Assembly (NCBI GenBank): GCA_023101885.1
Contig: JALPQD010000408.1
Location: 1,045,019-1,109,018, forward strand
Direction: 5' to 3'
DNA length: 64,000 bases
From: Typhlomys cinereus
Lineage: Eukaryota; Chordata; Mammalia; Rodentia; Platacanthomyidae
This document shows positions 1 to 12,098 of the stretch, in pieces. Each line of letters opens with the position of its first letter. Position 1 is the stretch's first letter. Under the pieces are notes generated by a model. It made no database searches. It was not told the origin of the DNA and saw nothing but the letters and a program-made list of their open reading frames with translations. The position numbers and the translations under genes are program-made.

Positions 1-95
1 TTGACCTTCCACAGGGACACACTCACACGCACACGCACACACACCACACATTCACTCTCTAAATAAATAAATAAATAAATATTTTTTGGAAAGGT
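1..95 (+). repeat. 3' end of an old tRNA-type SINE, cut by the window edge
   Basis: A CTTCCACAGGGACACAC-type segment, then CA repeats and AAATAAATAAAT, match the 3' half of the older SINE subfamily seen whole at 47832, 62225 and 63441. From 96 to about 1055 I see AT-rich intron and nothing else. Confidence 0.6.
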
Positions 96-1057
96 AAATA
101 ATTTTCATTTCCATTACGAGAAAAGCAGCTGTTTTGCAAACACATCAGGCAGCCTGACTTCTCTCATCTTTAGACATCTTTACATATCCTTTATAGAACA
201 TTAAAACCACAGAGAGAGGCCCTGATATATAGACCAATACCAGATTTTGTACTTTTTTGAGGTCTACAGTTATTTGGAAAAGATAATTTTTCAAAAAGAT
301 CTCGACTGTATCACGAACTTTATAAAGGCTGAAAAAATAAGAAGGAAACATTTTTGACTGTTTTCCAAGGCTACTTACCATTATACAATTTCTCATTTTG
401 ACTTCCATTCTCTAACTTGCCCCAGGGAGGCATTTAAATTAGGGGAATAATTAGACAAGAAAATAAGTCTCTATGTGTGACTCTTGGGAAACAGTCTAAT
501 ATAATGGAAGAAAGGGTCAAAATTGATAATATGATGTGAATTTTAGACAGACCCAAGAATGCTGGCATCCATGAGCCTGCTTCAGCTTGTATAGCACATA
601 TAAGGACCAGTTTGGCACAGCAATAACCAGTCCAGAGAGAGTATTGAATGAATGAGTAAACTACTGAATGAATGTAATGATAATTCTAAGCCTCGTAGCT
701 CTAAAAAATATCAAATACGAATCACAAGACTGGCATAATACATTTCTTCAGGGCCTGAAAAATTCTGATCCACTGAAAGCCATAAAATTTGGGATATTAA
801 GAATCTGCAAACACTGTCTTAAAATACTACTTACAAAATGTTAGTAACAGAAACTGGGGGAGGATTCCTGAAGCAAAAATCTCATTAACAATATTAAGCT
901 TATAAAATTTTCTATAGATCAAAAGAAAATCTGATGGTTTATCATTTATACTTGCTTTACACGGTAGTTTGATACACACTTGTTACAGGAAAATTAAAGC
1001 CTTTGAAATAAAACAACACAAAGAACTTTTTACCTATCATTAGAGAATCAAGATTTA

Positions 1058-1267
1058 CGGGCTAGGAGATGGCTCCATCAGTAAAATGCTTGCCCCACAC
1101 AAACATGAGGACCTAATTTCAAAAGGGCTGGCATGGTGGTACATGCTTATAATTCCAGAACTGGGGAGGTGGAGCAAGGTGGAGCTCACTGACTAACCAG
1201 CCTAGTTGAGTCAACAAACTCCAAGCCAAGGAAGAGACTCCATCTCAAAAAAAAAAAAAAAAAAAAG
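1058..1267 (+). repeat. B4-like composite SINE (ID head plus B1 body)
   Basis: A tRNA/ID-like head (GGCTAGGAGATGGCTC) is followed by a B1-like body (GGCATGGTGGTACATGC, then ACTGGGGAGGTGGAGC) and a 20-base A tail. That order is typical of the rodent B4 family. Confidence 0.65.
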
Positions 1268-1588
1268 TGGACTGAACTTGAGGGTCCTAACCAAAGTTGA
1301 GTGTCCTCCCTCTCCCCTTCCACAGAAGGGCAACTCTTCAAAATAGTCTACAAACCTTGATTTCAGAATGTTTGAACAAAGTAGGTTAATGTAACTCAAA
1401 TAATGGGTAGGTTTTAGAAGTTGCTAGGAGGCATCAAAGACAGTATTGCTTGGTTTTAAAACCAAGAGTTGAAGCAAACATGTGCAAAGCAATAACCATG
1501 GTTTATAGAAAGTCAGTAGACAAACTAGATGTATCTCTCTATCCTTGAAAGAAGTAGCAAATATCATTTCAAAGTTACAAACACCAAC

Positions 1589-1670
1589 CTCTTTAATCTC
1601 ATGTAGTTTTCACTGGCAGCAGGTCGGCATTCAGCTCTTTGTACCACTATTCCTTCTAGTGACAGCTTAT
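1589..1670 (-). CDS. GTF2F2: GTF2F2 (TFIIF subunit beta, RAP30) internal exon, residues about 102-129
   Basis: Read on the minus strand, this 82-nt exon encodes KLSLEGIVVQRAECRPAASE followed by NYMRLK, which I recognise as the central part of RAP30. RAP30 is the small subunit of TFIIF, which brings RNA polymerase II to promoters in the nucleus. The acceptor AG is at 1672-1671. The exon opens with AT, completing the Asp-102 codon whose first G ends the upstream exon at 59532. It closes with AG, the first two bases of Arg-129. The donor reads GTTGGT, which is weaker than the usual GTAAGT. Intact frame, splice sites and matching phases argue for the real gene rather than a processed pseudogene. 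The next downstream exon was not found in 1-1588. Confidence 0.95.
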
Positions 1671-1890
1671 CTTGAATGGAAAGAGGAAAAATGTTTTCAG
1701 AGACAACATTCATTTCCAAGACTACATTTTAACACATTAACTATAGTAATACAACAAAATACAATTCATAATAAAAATTACATTTGTGAGTAGTAAAATT
1801 GACTTATTTGACTGGTTTCCTGAGCCACGATGCCATTCCTAGACCCCGACAAGAGCAACTTTTAAACTCAGCTTTTTCTAAATCAGGGAC

Positions 1891-2280
1891 TGTCATAGAT
1901 ACAAGAAGTCAACTTGATGGTTGAGGACTTGAGCTCTGGGCACATTTGTAAAAAATTGGTAGTTAAGCCCAGAGTGAACCTGCAGATTGTTTAGTGGAAG
2001 GGGACAGCCCAGCATGTGTTCTTGGGCAGGGTGAATAAAATGAGGGGAACTGTTTGAGAAAGGGGGGATCCTTATATATATACTTGGCCAGATATCCTAG
2101 TCTCTCAGCTGTTAGGTAGATATGGTGTGGCCAGTTCCTTCAGCCCTTTGTGATGGTGCATGTCTCCTGCCAAGCTGGACTAAGAACTGTAACCAGACAA
2201 TCATAAGAGAATAAACCCCTTATTCCCTTAAGCCATTTGACGGTGATTTTTATCAACAACCATGCAAGTGAACTGCAACA
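1891..2280 (+). repeat. Solo LTR, MaLR/ERVL-like rodent family
   Basis: Starts TGTCATAG and ends CTGCAACA, giving TG...CA termini. It contains an AATAAA followed by CCCCTTATTCCCTTAAG near the 3' end. The flanking five bases (GGGAC and GAGAC) look like a decayed 5-bp target duplication. The minus-strand copies at 57401-57817 and 11671-12098 align to it over the full length. Confidence 0.75.
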
Positions 2281-2589
2281 GAGACTTCAAAGAGTACAAT
2301 GTTTTATGGAGGTTATATAGGCTATAACATCATAGTCAGAGAAATAACTTCTGATAGCACAGCTATTCTAAATCATTAAACCACATCAATGTGAAAGTAT
2401 ATATATATACACACATATATATGCGTGAAAGTAAAATTCTGAAATGTCCTGAACTGCCAGCTCCCCAAATAGAGCAAAATTGGGTGACCCACTGGCTAGA
2501 TTACACTCTGTACTAGCTCAGCCTGACAGTTGCTCTTACTTCTGTTTCACAATACGATTATAAATTTGGGTGTGTCAGAACAGACCTGG

Positions 2590-2697
2590 AACTGCAGATG
2601 GTGATACATATCTTTAATTCTACTACTGGGGATGCAAATAAGGAGGATTATAAATTTCAGACTAGCCTGAACTACATAGCAAGACCTTGTCACAAAC
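2590..2697 (+). repeat. B1 SINE (7SL-derived), diverged
   Basis: A diverged B1 with the order 'ggtgatacatatctttaat', then 'agactagcctgaactacat', then 'agcaagaccttgtcac'. The next stretch, to about 3480, is intron without recognisable features. Confidence 0.6.
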
Positions 2698-3489
2698 GAA
2701 TAATCTACTATGAATATACAGCAGAAATTATAATTTCTCTATTAATAATTTTATAGTAACTCTGACTTAAAACCCAAAGAAACAGAAAAAGGAAATAAAA
2801 GCTAGCAAACTACTGGGCACTAAGCATCACGGTGCAGTCACATGATAGACATTGCTACCAGCACTAACACACACTTTTGAATGGCTATATTGACATCAAC
2901 TTTACTATACCGTGGCAGTGTAAGACTGACTAGCTTTGCTTCAGTCACATTTCCATGAATTCACCTGGGCTTTGCGAAGACACTCAGGAAATCTGGTTCA
3001 TCAAGAATTCATCTGTGATTCATTTCTTTAGGGTGACTAACTTTATTCATCCATTATCATTAAATGCTTACCATACAAAGGTATGTGCTCAATGTGGAAA
3101 AAAAATGATTAATATATGCCACCGTCATCAAGAAGCATACAGTTTACTATATGAATATACCAAGTAAAATGCAGAGTGTGAACACATCTAAATGACTCAT
3201 ACTAGAAAATCTGTCTGCTAAGACCCTTCTGGACTTCATCTCCAAAATTCAAAGGACTAAATACTAGTTATGAACATTCTGTCTGGATTAATATTTCTAG
3301 AGCCCTCAATGCACCAAATCTTAAGCAGAAGCTATCAAGTGGGTAAAAAGCACAATGAGATAGATACATGCTTACTCCACACCAAAAAATGATAGGAAGG
3401 AATACCTTATATCACATTTAAAAATCTAAAACTAGTCCCTTCATAAGTGAAGTCTGCAAGACTAAAAATCTAAACTTTCTCAAAGTAGA

Positions 3490-3690
3490 TACTTTAAAAA
3501 ACCTGTATTCGTGTATGTGTATGAACGAGAGAAAAAGCACAACTTATGTGCCATGGTATGCTGTGTACAAATCAAAGGACAACTTTTTGGAACTGGCTTT
3601 CTGTTTCCACCTTTATACAGGCTCTAGGGATGGAGCTCAGATCATCAAGTTGTGTGGTGAGTGTGTTTACCTGCTATGCCATCTCACCAG
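3490..3690 (-). repeat. B4-like SINE, minus orientation
   Basis: A GTGTATGTG start, then AAAGGACAACTTTTTGGAACT, a decayed 'gggatggagctcagatcatc' and 'tgctatgccatctcacc', which is the reverse of an ID/tRNA head. From 3700 to about 4970 I see only intron. Confidence 0.55.
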
Positions 3691-4984
3691 GTACCCAAAC
3701 AAATCATATGTCCCAGTTTGCCTCTCTGTTGAAAGGGAAAGCCATATCAAGAAAAGTTTTTCAGTCATTATTATAAAACAAGGTTGGTATTTTGATATAT
3801 AAGTTGTCTTAAGTGTACAAGGAAAAGTTCAATACTGGACCATAAATTTAATGCTTTTCTAAAATAAAATAGAGAATAGATTCCAGGTAACTACTTAATC
3901 ACGAATCCAGGTGTTTATGAATGTTGAATACTACATAGCCGCCGCCTTCTCGTGACACCATAGAAAAAGCACAGCAAGCCAAAGAACCAACTCACTTCAA
4001 CTTGACCACCACTTTTCTTGTCATGTGCACCCAAGGTCATGCACATAAAGCTGAAAAATTCACTTTCTGAAACCATAATTTTTTTGTCCATCACACCCTA
4101 TTTTCAAATAAAAAAAAATAGCTTTCAAATGCTATTCCAGTTTTTTAAAAAAAAATGTCTTAATCATTACCAATGAATTTCCCGCCAATCTGCTGGCGCT
4201 GAATGCTTCTCCTCTATTTGCTTCCCGTTTCCTCTCCTAATATATTAGAAAGGTCAGTACACTACTGAGTACGTGGCCCTAAGCTGACTTGTTTTTGGTA
4301 CTTTCCAAAGCCTCACATGACACATCCTTATGCTTTACCCACTGAACCATACTTTTCTTCAACCATTTATGGAGTTCAAGGGAAAGGTGTGAAACACTAG
4401 ATTCTATCTTTGAAGCACTCACTTGCAACACCACTGCTGCTAATAACAGATTCTACTTATTTAAGAACACTTACTTAAAACTATTTATTGCCCCAATTTG
4501 TAAGAATATTGATATTTGAAAAATAATTCTCAAGCTGGTGAGTTCAGTGACTTTGAAAGGCACCTGTGTGCAGACCTGGAAACTGGAGTTTGTCCCCCAG
4601 AGTCTAAATGGTGAAAGAAAACAGACTTCTGGAGGTTGTCCTCTAAATCACATTTGCACTGTGACTTGTACCTGTCCATCTCTTCCACTCCCTCCCTTTC
4701 TCACAAAATAAAAAAATTAAAAACAAAAACAATTGTTTTAAGTCTTGTACATTTATTAAGCATTCCTGAGTGCATGTTGTGGAAAAGACCATGAGAAACA
4801 TACTGGGAATAGCAAAGACAAAGGAAACATGGCTCTTGCTGTCAAGAAGGCTAGAGCTAAACATGACTTCTTAAGTATTTGTTCTGTGGTTTTTAAAATG
4901 TACAGATGCTTCATTCAGCCATTCTACGATGTATACATTTATCTAAACACAGTACACAGTACACAGAGTTTTACTTGTAAATTT

Positions 4985-5354
4985 TTTTTTAATAATTTTA
5001 CTTTATTACATCAGTTGCCCGGTGAAATGGAGTAACAGACAAGTATTCATAGCAAGATCCTTTCTTCTGCTCTTCACAGACTTCTTCCTTTTTTATTTTT
5101 ATTCAATTGTGTGTGTGTGTGTGTGAGTATAGAACCACGGGTGAATTCGGGAACCACCATGGATGCCTCCACCTCCTCCTTGTTAACTCTGCCCGGGATT
5201 CACAGGCTCAGCCTTACCAGGACCAGAAACGCAGGCTGCTCCCGCTTCCGCCTGGCGTCTATTCGTGGGGCTATACGTGGGGCCTAGGATCCGAACTCAG
5301 GACCTTCTGCCTGCAAGACAGAGGCTTAACCCCTGAGCCACCTCTCCAGCCCCA
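4985..5354 (-). repeat. Young CA-tailed tRNA SINE, minus, with about 105-bp 3' extension
   Basis: The SINE head ends at 5353 and its body runs down to a TG-repeat (about 5109-5124) and an ATTGAATAAAAATA tail near 5090. The insertion continues for about 105 more bases to a second poly(A) (T run 4982-4990). It is bounded by a 13-bp duplication TACTTGTAAATTT at 4972-4984 and 5355-5367. The extension therefore looks like a 3' transduction and has its own AATAAA (5007-5002) 11 bases before the poly(A). Confidence 0.75.
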
Positions 5355-5644
5355 TACTTGTAAATTTAGTTCAATACATTTACCTTGTTTTCTTTTGAAA
5401 GAAAAAGAAGTAGGAATCCTCAAAGATTTCTCTTTTATGTAACTTTAAAACTACAGATAAAGCACATTAAAAAAAAAACTCTGGAGACCAAGAGAGGTAA
5501 GACAAAAAATTCTGTGCTCACAGACCCCTTGAAGGATCTTGGGGTGTCAGAACCGTTCTATCTATCAGTTTCAACACATTTTGAGAGCTGTAGATCTGGT
5601 AGGATTTTAAGATAGGTATACAAGTTAAGTTTGATAAAACAGAA

Positions 5645-5838
5645 GCACTTTAAAAATATTTTATTTATTTGAAGGAAGAAGAGAAACAGAAGAAAGGAAG
5701 ATTCACAGGCTTATGCGTAGAGGATACAGAGCACCTTCAGAAGTCGGCTCTCTCCTTTGACCACATCGGCTCTAGGGATTGAACTCAGGTTGCCAGGTTT
5801 GTGTATCTTTAGCTGCTGAGCCACCTCAATGGTCCCAG
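5645..5838 (-). repeat. B4-like SINE, minus orientation
   Basis: A TATTTTATTTATTT tail, then 'gtcggctctctcctttga', 'gggattgaactcaggttgcc' and 'gctgctgagccacctcaat' give a B4 element read backwards, ending in the tRNA head. Confidence 0.6.
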
Positions 5839-5839
5839 A

Positions 5840-7725
5840 AGCATGTTGATACACTCCACTAAAAATTGCTTTCAGATTAACAAAGGTTTTCATTTCCCCA
5901 CTATTAAATACAGTGACAGATGTCCACAGCTCAACACTCGTGAGTGGGTAGTAGGTTAATCTCTACTACTCCCACATACTTCTGCTCAAACTATGCTAGA
6001 ACTTGTTGATTCAGTAATTATGTAATTTGATTAAGTATCAGATAAGCTCATTAAGATATGAGAAGGGGGCTATTTTTATGAAAACAAGGTAGATGGCTTT
6101 TGCTAAAACTTGTAAATTTAAGGCTCTTTTAAAAAGTACTGTTATTAGATATGAAAGGAGACTGGAAAAAAAGTAAGTTTAAGCCTAGAAGGATTTACAG
6201 TAGTATTCTTGCATATTGTCTAATACCCCCGTAAAAGAAACCAAAACTGAAAATCTAAACTAAATTATGGGTTTAATTTCCACAAGAAAGAGAAAGCAGA
6301 TGGTCAATCAGCATTCGGAACTCAAAGCAAAACTTTACATGTACATCAGCAGCTAAATATCTGTAAGTTTTAAGATAAAATGTTCAAGGCAAGTAGGAAT
6401 GTATATTCCTATTATTCTTTAAGTTATTTCCTTCCCCTTCTAATTTAATTAACTACTGTCCTCCCATATCACTTATGCGATTCTATAACATAAGTGTCTA
6501 AGTGTTAAGATTACATGTGTTAGACAACTGAGACATACATAGAGTACTGGAATTAAAACACATGGAGATTGCGTCTAGCTGGAGAGCAAGAGGAATTTTG
6601 CTAAAATCTTGAAAAATGGGTAAGATTTTGATGGAGTGGAAATAGGAGGTGAGAGAGTGGTAGGCATAACCACAGCAACGGCTTTTGATGGACCCCATAA
6701 TTGGAATTTGCTAGTAAGGAGCCTTTTAATCAGCTAGTTTAACCTTTCTTTCCCTAGGCATGACTATTTGTTCAACTCTTCTTGAATGATGGGGGTGGGG
6801 ATATTTAGGATTCTTTCTACCCATCCCCTTTTGGCTAGATCAGTTAATTAATTTCTACTTTTGAGCCAAAAAACTTTTAATACATATGAAGTAGAGGAAG
6901 GTGAGAAACTTTTTAAGGGTTAGTACAAAAAACATACCCTAAAAGATGTGTAGACTTCTCAGTGAAGATTCTGTTAAGGAACACTGCTACTCTGGAGAAG
7001 TTACTTCCTGTCTGTGGATCTCAGCACCTATATAATTAAGGTCCTATACCTCTGAGATCTCTTCTACTTCTATTTTACTATATAAAACCACTGGAATCCC
7101 CCTCCTTATAATTTCATTAATTTTACCTTGTTTGTTCTAATCTCCTAAAGACTTGGATATATTTACATTTTCATTAAACAAGCTAGAAAGTGTCTTCGAA
7201 AAACAACAACAAAGTTAAGTAGCTGTCTAACTCTTGAAATACTTAAACTTCTGCTTTAAACTGGACCTTCCTATTATATATCTTGAGATATAGTGTAGAT
7301 TGAAGAACTGAAAAGTTACAGTAACTTCTAGTCTGAGCAAGCTGAATTCACCTCCAGCTCAGACAAGCAGGAAGATTGCATATTATCACTGGCATGTAAG
7401 TAATGAGATCAGCTAGGTTAGGAAGTTTCAGGCATCCAGAAGTCATAGCTACTCAATTCCTCAACACCATTCTGGTTCCATTTGAATGTGGACATCTTTA
7501 AGGACACTTCCAGTTCCAGCAACAACAGACCGGTGGGCTAGTTATTAAGACTCAGGACTTATCATCAGATTTTTGAAGTGACTCTCTGATTTACAAATCA
7601 CTTCTTTTCTTACAATCTTTCGAAAAGAATGGAAGAATCGTTTTACGGACAGCACATGTATCTATAAGGTAGGTAATTTTTAATATTCCTAATAGTCTCT
7701 TTGTTTCATTTAGTATTGTCCTAGG
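5840..7725. other. Repeat-poor AT-rich intron
   Basis: I see no exon, RNA gene or clear mobile element in this 1.9-kb stretch. It may hold ancient repeats beyond visual recognition. Confidence 0.5.
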
Positions 7726-7727
7726 AG

Positions 7728-7772
7728 TGAGTGAGTGAGTGAGTAAGTGAGTGTGTGTGTGTGTGTGTATGT
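7728..7772. repeat. Simple repeat (GAGT)n to (GT)n
   Basis: Tandem GAGT units grade into GTGTGTGT. The flanks to 8260 are plain intron. Confidence 0.9.
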
Positions 7773-8261
7773 GTGTTTAACCTGGCGAGCTCAAGTTAGG
7801 CTATATGGCATCCTAACAAAACAGTTTGGCAAACTGAGTATTTCCATACTGTTAAAAAGATGGAAGGTAATCTCCATTCTAATCTGTGAATTGGTGTTCT
7901 GACCTTACCTGGCCCTTAGGGATTTCAATATTAAATTATTATGTTTAGATTTCTTGAACTAATAGTGCTAGCATCCAATTATACACCTCAAAGGTATTAA
8001 GAAATGGTCATATAAAATTTCCCAGTAATCTGTTTATACATATTTTCTTATAATAATAATAGTCAAATCATAAATATACCTAACATCTTGGTAATTCCCC
8101 ATTTGAAATGAAAATCTGAAATCATAATTTGAGAACTAGACTAGAACCTAACTCCTTCATCCATCCTGTTTTCTACATCTTTATTTTTGGACTTCAAAGA
8201 TGGATTGGAAGTACATGCATACACAAAGATGTTGCAATGCTGCCTAAAGACCATGTGCTAC

Positions 8262-8530
8262 TGGGCGGGGGAGGGGAGGATGGCTTAGTGATTAAAGCCC
8301 TTGCCTCAAAAGCAAAAAGACCTGAGTTCAGATCCCAGATCCCATGTAGAATGACAGGAAAATGTGGCAGCCCTGAACGGAGAAGCCTGAGAATATCCAG
8401 GCTCACAATAATAAGGTGGAAGAGGGGTAGAGGGTGGTTCCAAATATCACCCTTGGGTCTCCACAGGCACATATACTCAAGAGCACTCTACGTGCATGCA
8501 TGCACATATGCATCATACACACACAAACCT
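8262..8530 (+). repeat. Old tRNA-type SINE (CA-tailed family)
   Basis: A G-rich start, GATGGCTTAGTGATTAAAG (A box region), 'gagttcagatccca' (B box region), 'tcacccttgggtctccacag' and a CA-rich tail follow the same layout as the younger copies, with many more substitutions. Confidence 0.75.
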
Positions 8531-8828
8531 GGAAAAAAGACTATCTGCTAGAACAACACTGGTCAATCTAGAGCAGAAAGGAGAGTAGTTATCTCAAGTA
8601 CAAAAGAAGGCATTAATGTGTAAAGAAGTGTGGATTATCTTGTCAATGTAGAGGTCAGATTTTTTTGTAAAGATACATAAAGTAGCAAATCAATGTTTAC
8701 TCACATCTGTATGTTCTATTAGTTACAAAGTTAAGCCTATGAAGCGGTATTACACCACCATATAACAATCTTCTTTCTGTTTGTATATCACATGTAATTA
8801 ATCAACATGAAAAACTCTTAAAACATAG

Positions 8829-9137
8829 ATGTGGGAGCTAGACAGATGGCTTGGGGGTAAAGACTACCTTGGAAGCAAAAGGACCTGTGGATCTAGGTCC
8901 TAGGATCTAGTTTGGACCTAGGATCCCACGTAAAGATGCCAGGCAGCCCACACTTCCAGTTCTAGAATGGGGAGCTTGAGAAACCCTAGAGCAAAGCAAA
9001 ATGGAGACAGAGCAATCGAGGAGGACTCTGGAAGTTACCCTTGGGTCTCCACAGGCACTCATAGTGCCGTCTGACAAACACACATCCACAAAATAGGTAG
9101 ATGGATAAACAGATAAATAAAATTTTAAAAACACACA
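8829..9137 (+). repeat. Old tRNA-type SINE (CA-tailed family)
   Basis: Runs from GGGAGCTAGACAGATGGC through a locally duplicated TCCTAGGATCTAG segment and 'acccttgggtctccacag' to an AATAAAATTTTAAAAA tail. The next 190 bases contain what may be a short B4 3' end (about 9225-9325). Confidence 0.7.
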
Positions 9138-9329
9138 TAAGTGGACATAATGCTATATAGAAAGACAAAATTTCCACTCCCAAAATTTGCTTTCAGCAGC
9201 AGGAAGCTGAGTCGGTTGGGTGTGTTAAATAAAACTAAAGAAGAGTCAAAGCAGACACTTGATGTCATCCTCTGGCCTTCAAAGCACATGCTCACCCACA
9301 CACATGGACACCCCATACATGGTATGTGA

Positions 9330-10082
9330 CAAAGAGAAAACAGTCCTCATCTCAGAAGCTTTTCTGCAATGGATGGCAGTTGGCAGAGGACAGATGACTG
9401 CGGAGTACTAGCTGAGACATCTATCCTCACCTTAAGGATTAGGTGACATCGTAGAAGAGGGAGGGAGCAGAGGAACATAAAGACTGCCCTCAGCTTAAGC
9501 AGAGGGTCATTTTAGCATCACAACCCAAGACGAACGCAGATAGGCATAACTGCACAAGATGCTGAGAATAAGTAAAGCCTGGGGATTCATTCAGTACTCA
9601 GTATGGCATGTACACTTCTCCTAAAGATTCAGGGGCCTTATGGGAAGAGAGTATGGAAAGAATGTAGGAGCCAGAAGACAGGGAAAAGGGTTATGAAATC
9701 CCATCCTGCAAAAATGACTCAGCATGGCAATTATTAAACTATTTAACTGCGTGGTTACTGGCACTGAGCCTACCTACAGTGGACCTACAGGGCCAATGAT
9801 CAGCTATTAGCTGAGGAGAAACCCATGGAGCTCCACAAAGAACTAATGAACAATAAGCAACCAAAAAGTTGGGAAGATACAAAAATATGCAATTGTGTGC
9901 CCACAGAGAAGCCTACTAGGTTTCAAGAGACATTCCCAATCATGTACACAAAACAAAAAGACATAAATATGGGAGAAGGGAGGAAGGAAAGGATGGAGGA
10001 AGACAGAGGGGAGAGTAAACAATATTTTGCATATATGCATGAAATTGTCCAGAGCAAAATTCATCAATAAGGTAAGAAAAAA
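9330..10082 (+). mobile_element. L1 3' end fragment (3' UTR type), old
   Basis: A purine-rich stretch (GGGAGAAGGGAGGAAGGAAAGG, 9970-9991) is followed by 'atgcatgaaattgtccagag', 'caaaattcatcaataa' and an A-rich end. This resembles the 3' UTR and tail of old rodent L1 elements. The 5' boundary is uncertain. No L1 coding sequence is visible. Confidence 0.45.
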
Positions 10083-10795
10083 AAGAACAGCTCAGTAAAA
10101 CCCAGAAAGAAAACCCCAAATAAATGAAAATATTTTATATGTAGTAATGCAGTGTTATAATAATAAAAGATAGGAAAATCATTGTAAGATAATATACACT
10201 GAGTAAGTGCTTATTCAAAACACTTGGGGACAGAAGCATTTCCAGTACCTGACTTTTCTGGATTTTGAAGTATTTGTACAGGCTTTACCATCTGAGCACT
10301 ACTAATTCAAAGATCCACAAGACAAAACTTAAAAAGCCACTTTGGATGTCAGGTTTTTAGATCAGGGAATCAATTCAACTTTTTTTCTCAGAGGATGCTA
10401 GTTGGCTTTACCACATAAATGTGAAATTAGAGAAAATTTAAAAGTAATAGTGATTAAATGGATTAAAAAAATCCTTTGAGAAAGAGTAAGTCTCCTGTGC
10501 TGTATTTAATGCCAAACACTAGGGTACATGCAACATGGGAGGGAAGGGAAGAAAAAAAAAATCGCTTAACTACTTAAAGAAAATCCAGTGTCACATATTT
10601 TAAATCAGTTTAATGACTCAAGTTCAGCTAATTTTGCCTTTAATAAGTCTTTTTTAAAACTGTGTATGTGACACCATATATATTAGTTCAGTTCTTTATG
10701 ATTTTCAAGACACGTTGATGTTAAAAAATCTGTATTACAACTACAGAGTAACTAAGAAGTTCGGTAACTCAGAAGTTCAGGTAAAATTCCATTTC

Positions 10796-10972
10796 TCATC
10801 ATAGGCAGACTCCTTCGGGCTCCTCTTCCTGTATGCATGAGAGGGCTCACTGTGCTCCCATGGATGTTCTCCGCCTCACCTGGGGCCCCAAAGGAATGGT
10901 GCTAGCCAGTCACTGGCTGAACCTCTGAAACTGTGAGCTAAAAGAACTATGTCCTCTTTTATAAACAACTAA
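10796..10972 (+). repeat. MaLR-type LTR 3' part
   Basis: Contains 'gaacctctgaaactgtgagc' followed by 'cctcttttataaac', a typical MT/ORR1/MLT1 R-region arrangement. It is truncated by the SINE that starts at 10974. Confidence 0.5.
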
Positions 10973-10973
10973 A

Positions 10974-11225
10974 GGGACTGGAAAAATAGCTCAGAGGTCA
11001 AAGCCTTTGCCTCCAAAGCAATAGGACCTGAGTTTGGATCCCCAGAGGATATGGTTGAGGGAAGGGACTGTAATTCCAGCCCTGGAAGGTGCTAGAAACC
11101 CCAGAGCAAAAAAAAAAAAAAAAAAAAAAAAAAGGAGGTACAGTAATCCAGATTGTCGCCCTTGGACTGCCACAGACATGGGCACTCAAATGCCCTCTGC
11201 CCCCCCCCCCCAAATAAAGAAAAGA
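10974..11225 (+). repeat. Old tRNA-type SINE (CA-tailed family)
   Basis: 'ggactggaaaaatagctcag', 'gagtttggatcccc', an internal run of more than 20 A, 'cgcccttggactgccacag' and an AAATAAAG tail. From 11226 to 11670 there is intron with a CAAA-repeat patch at 11350-11375. Confidence 0.7.
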
Positions 11226-11670
11226 AACCAAGCAGAAACTAAAAATATCTAACCTCCTTTGAGATAAGACACTTTTCCAGAGCTCACAGATTTGTTTAAT
11301 ATGAAGGCTCATCATCAGCATCACCAACAGAGTAAGGAAATTAGAACAAAACAAACAAACAAACAAACAACAACAAACCCCAGGGCTCATGTCTAAAGAT
11401 TCTGCTTTAGCTGCATCGTATGGGGAAGAGGAACTGGGGGCTTTAAAAGCTCCCTAGATGAGTGTAATATTTAGCAGCCATGTTTCTTTCTATGTCTCTT
11501 TCCCCCTTTCTTTCATGCCCCATTCTTCTTCTCTCCTTGCTGTTAATTTTCTTAAGATATGAAAAAAATAGTTTTCAGAGCTACTTAAAATGGTTATCAA
11601 TTTCAACAACCATCATTATTAATGCATTTTTTCTTTCTTAGTGATACATCAATAATGATGTTTAACAAAT

Positions 11671-12098
11671 TGTTGCAGTTTGCCTGCATGGTTGCTGATG
11701 AATCACCATCAAATGGATTAAAGGAACAAGGGGTTTATTTCCTTATGACAGTCCGTTACAGTTCTCAGTCCAGCTTGACTGGAGAGCATGCACCAACACG
11801 AGGTAGGGCCGAGGGAACTGGCCACACCATCTCTACATAATGGCTGAGAACAGGACGATCCTTATTTGCCAGACCAGCAAGTCTGGCCAAGTGTACTAAA
11901 GGATGCTAACTCCCTCAACCAGCTCTCAGTATTTTATTCCAGGGCCTAATCCCACCCACCATAAAATGGGCCCTCCCCATCAGTTAAACAATCTCCTGCA
12001 GATTTGCTCTGTGCCCAACTCAACCACTAATTCTCCACAAATGTGCCCAGAGCTCATACCCTCACCTGTCAAGTTGACACTTGTGCATATCAATGACC
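11671..12098 (-). repeat. Solo LTR, same family as 57401-57817
   Basis: Begins TGTTGCAGTTTGCCTGCATG and ends near 'caagttgacacttgtgcat'. It aligns throughout with the better preserved copy at 57401. The target duplication could not be resolved. Sequence from 12100 to 13045 is intron with no recognised element. Confidence 0.75.

Noticed and set aside
4829..5035. 68-codon plus-strand frame at 4.8 kb
   Set aside because: It crosses the boundary of the SINE insertion at 4985 and has no domain.
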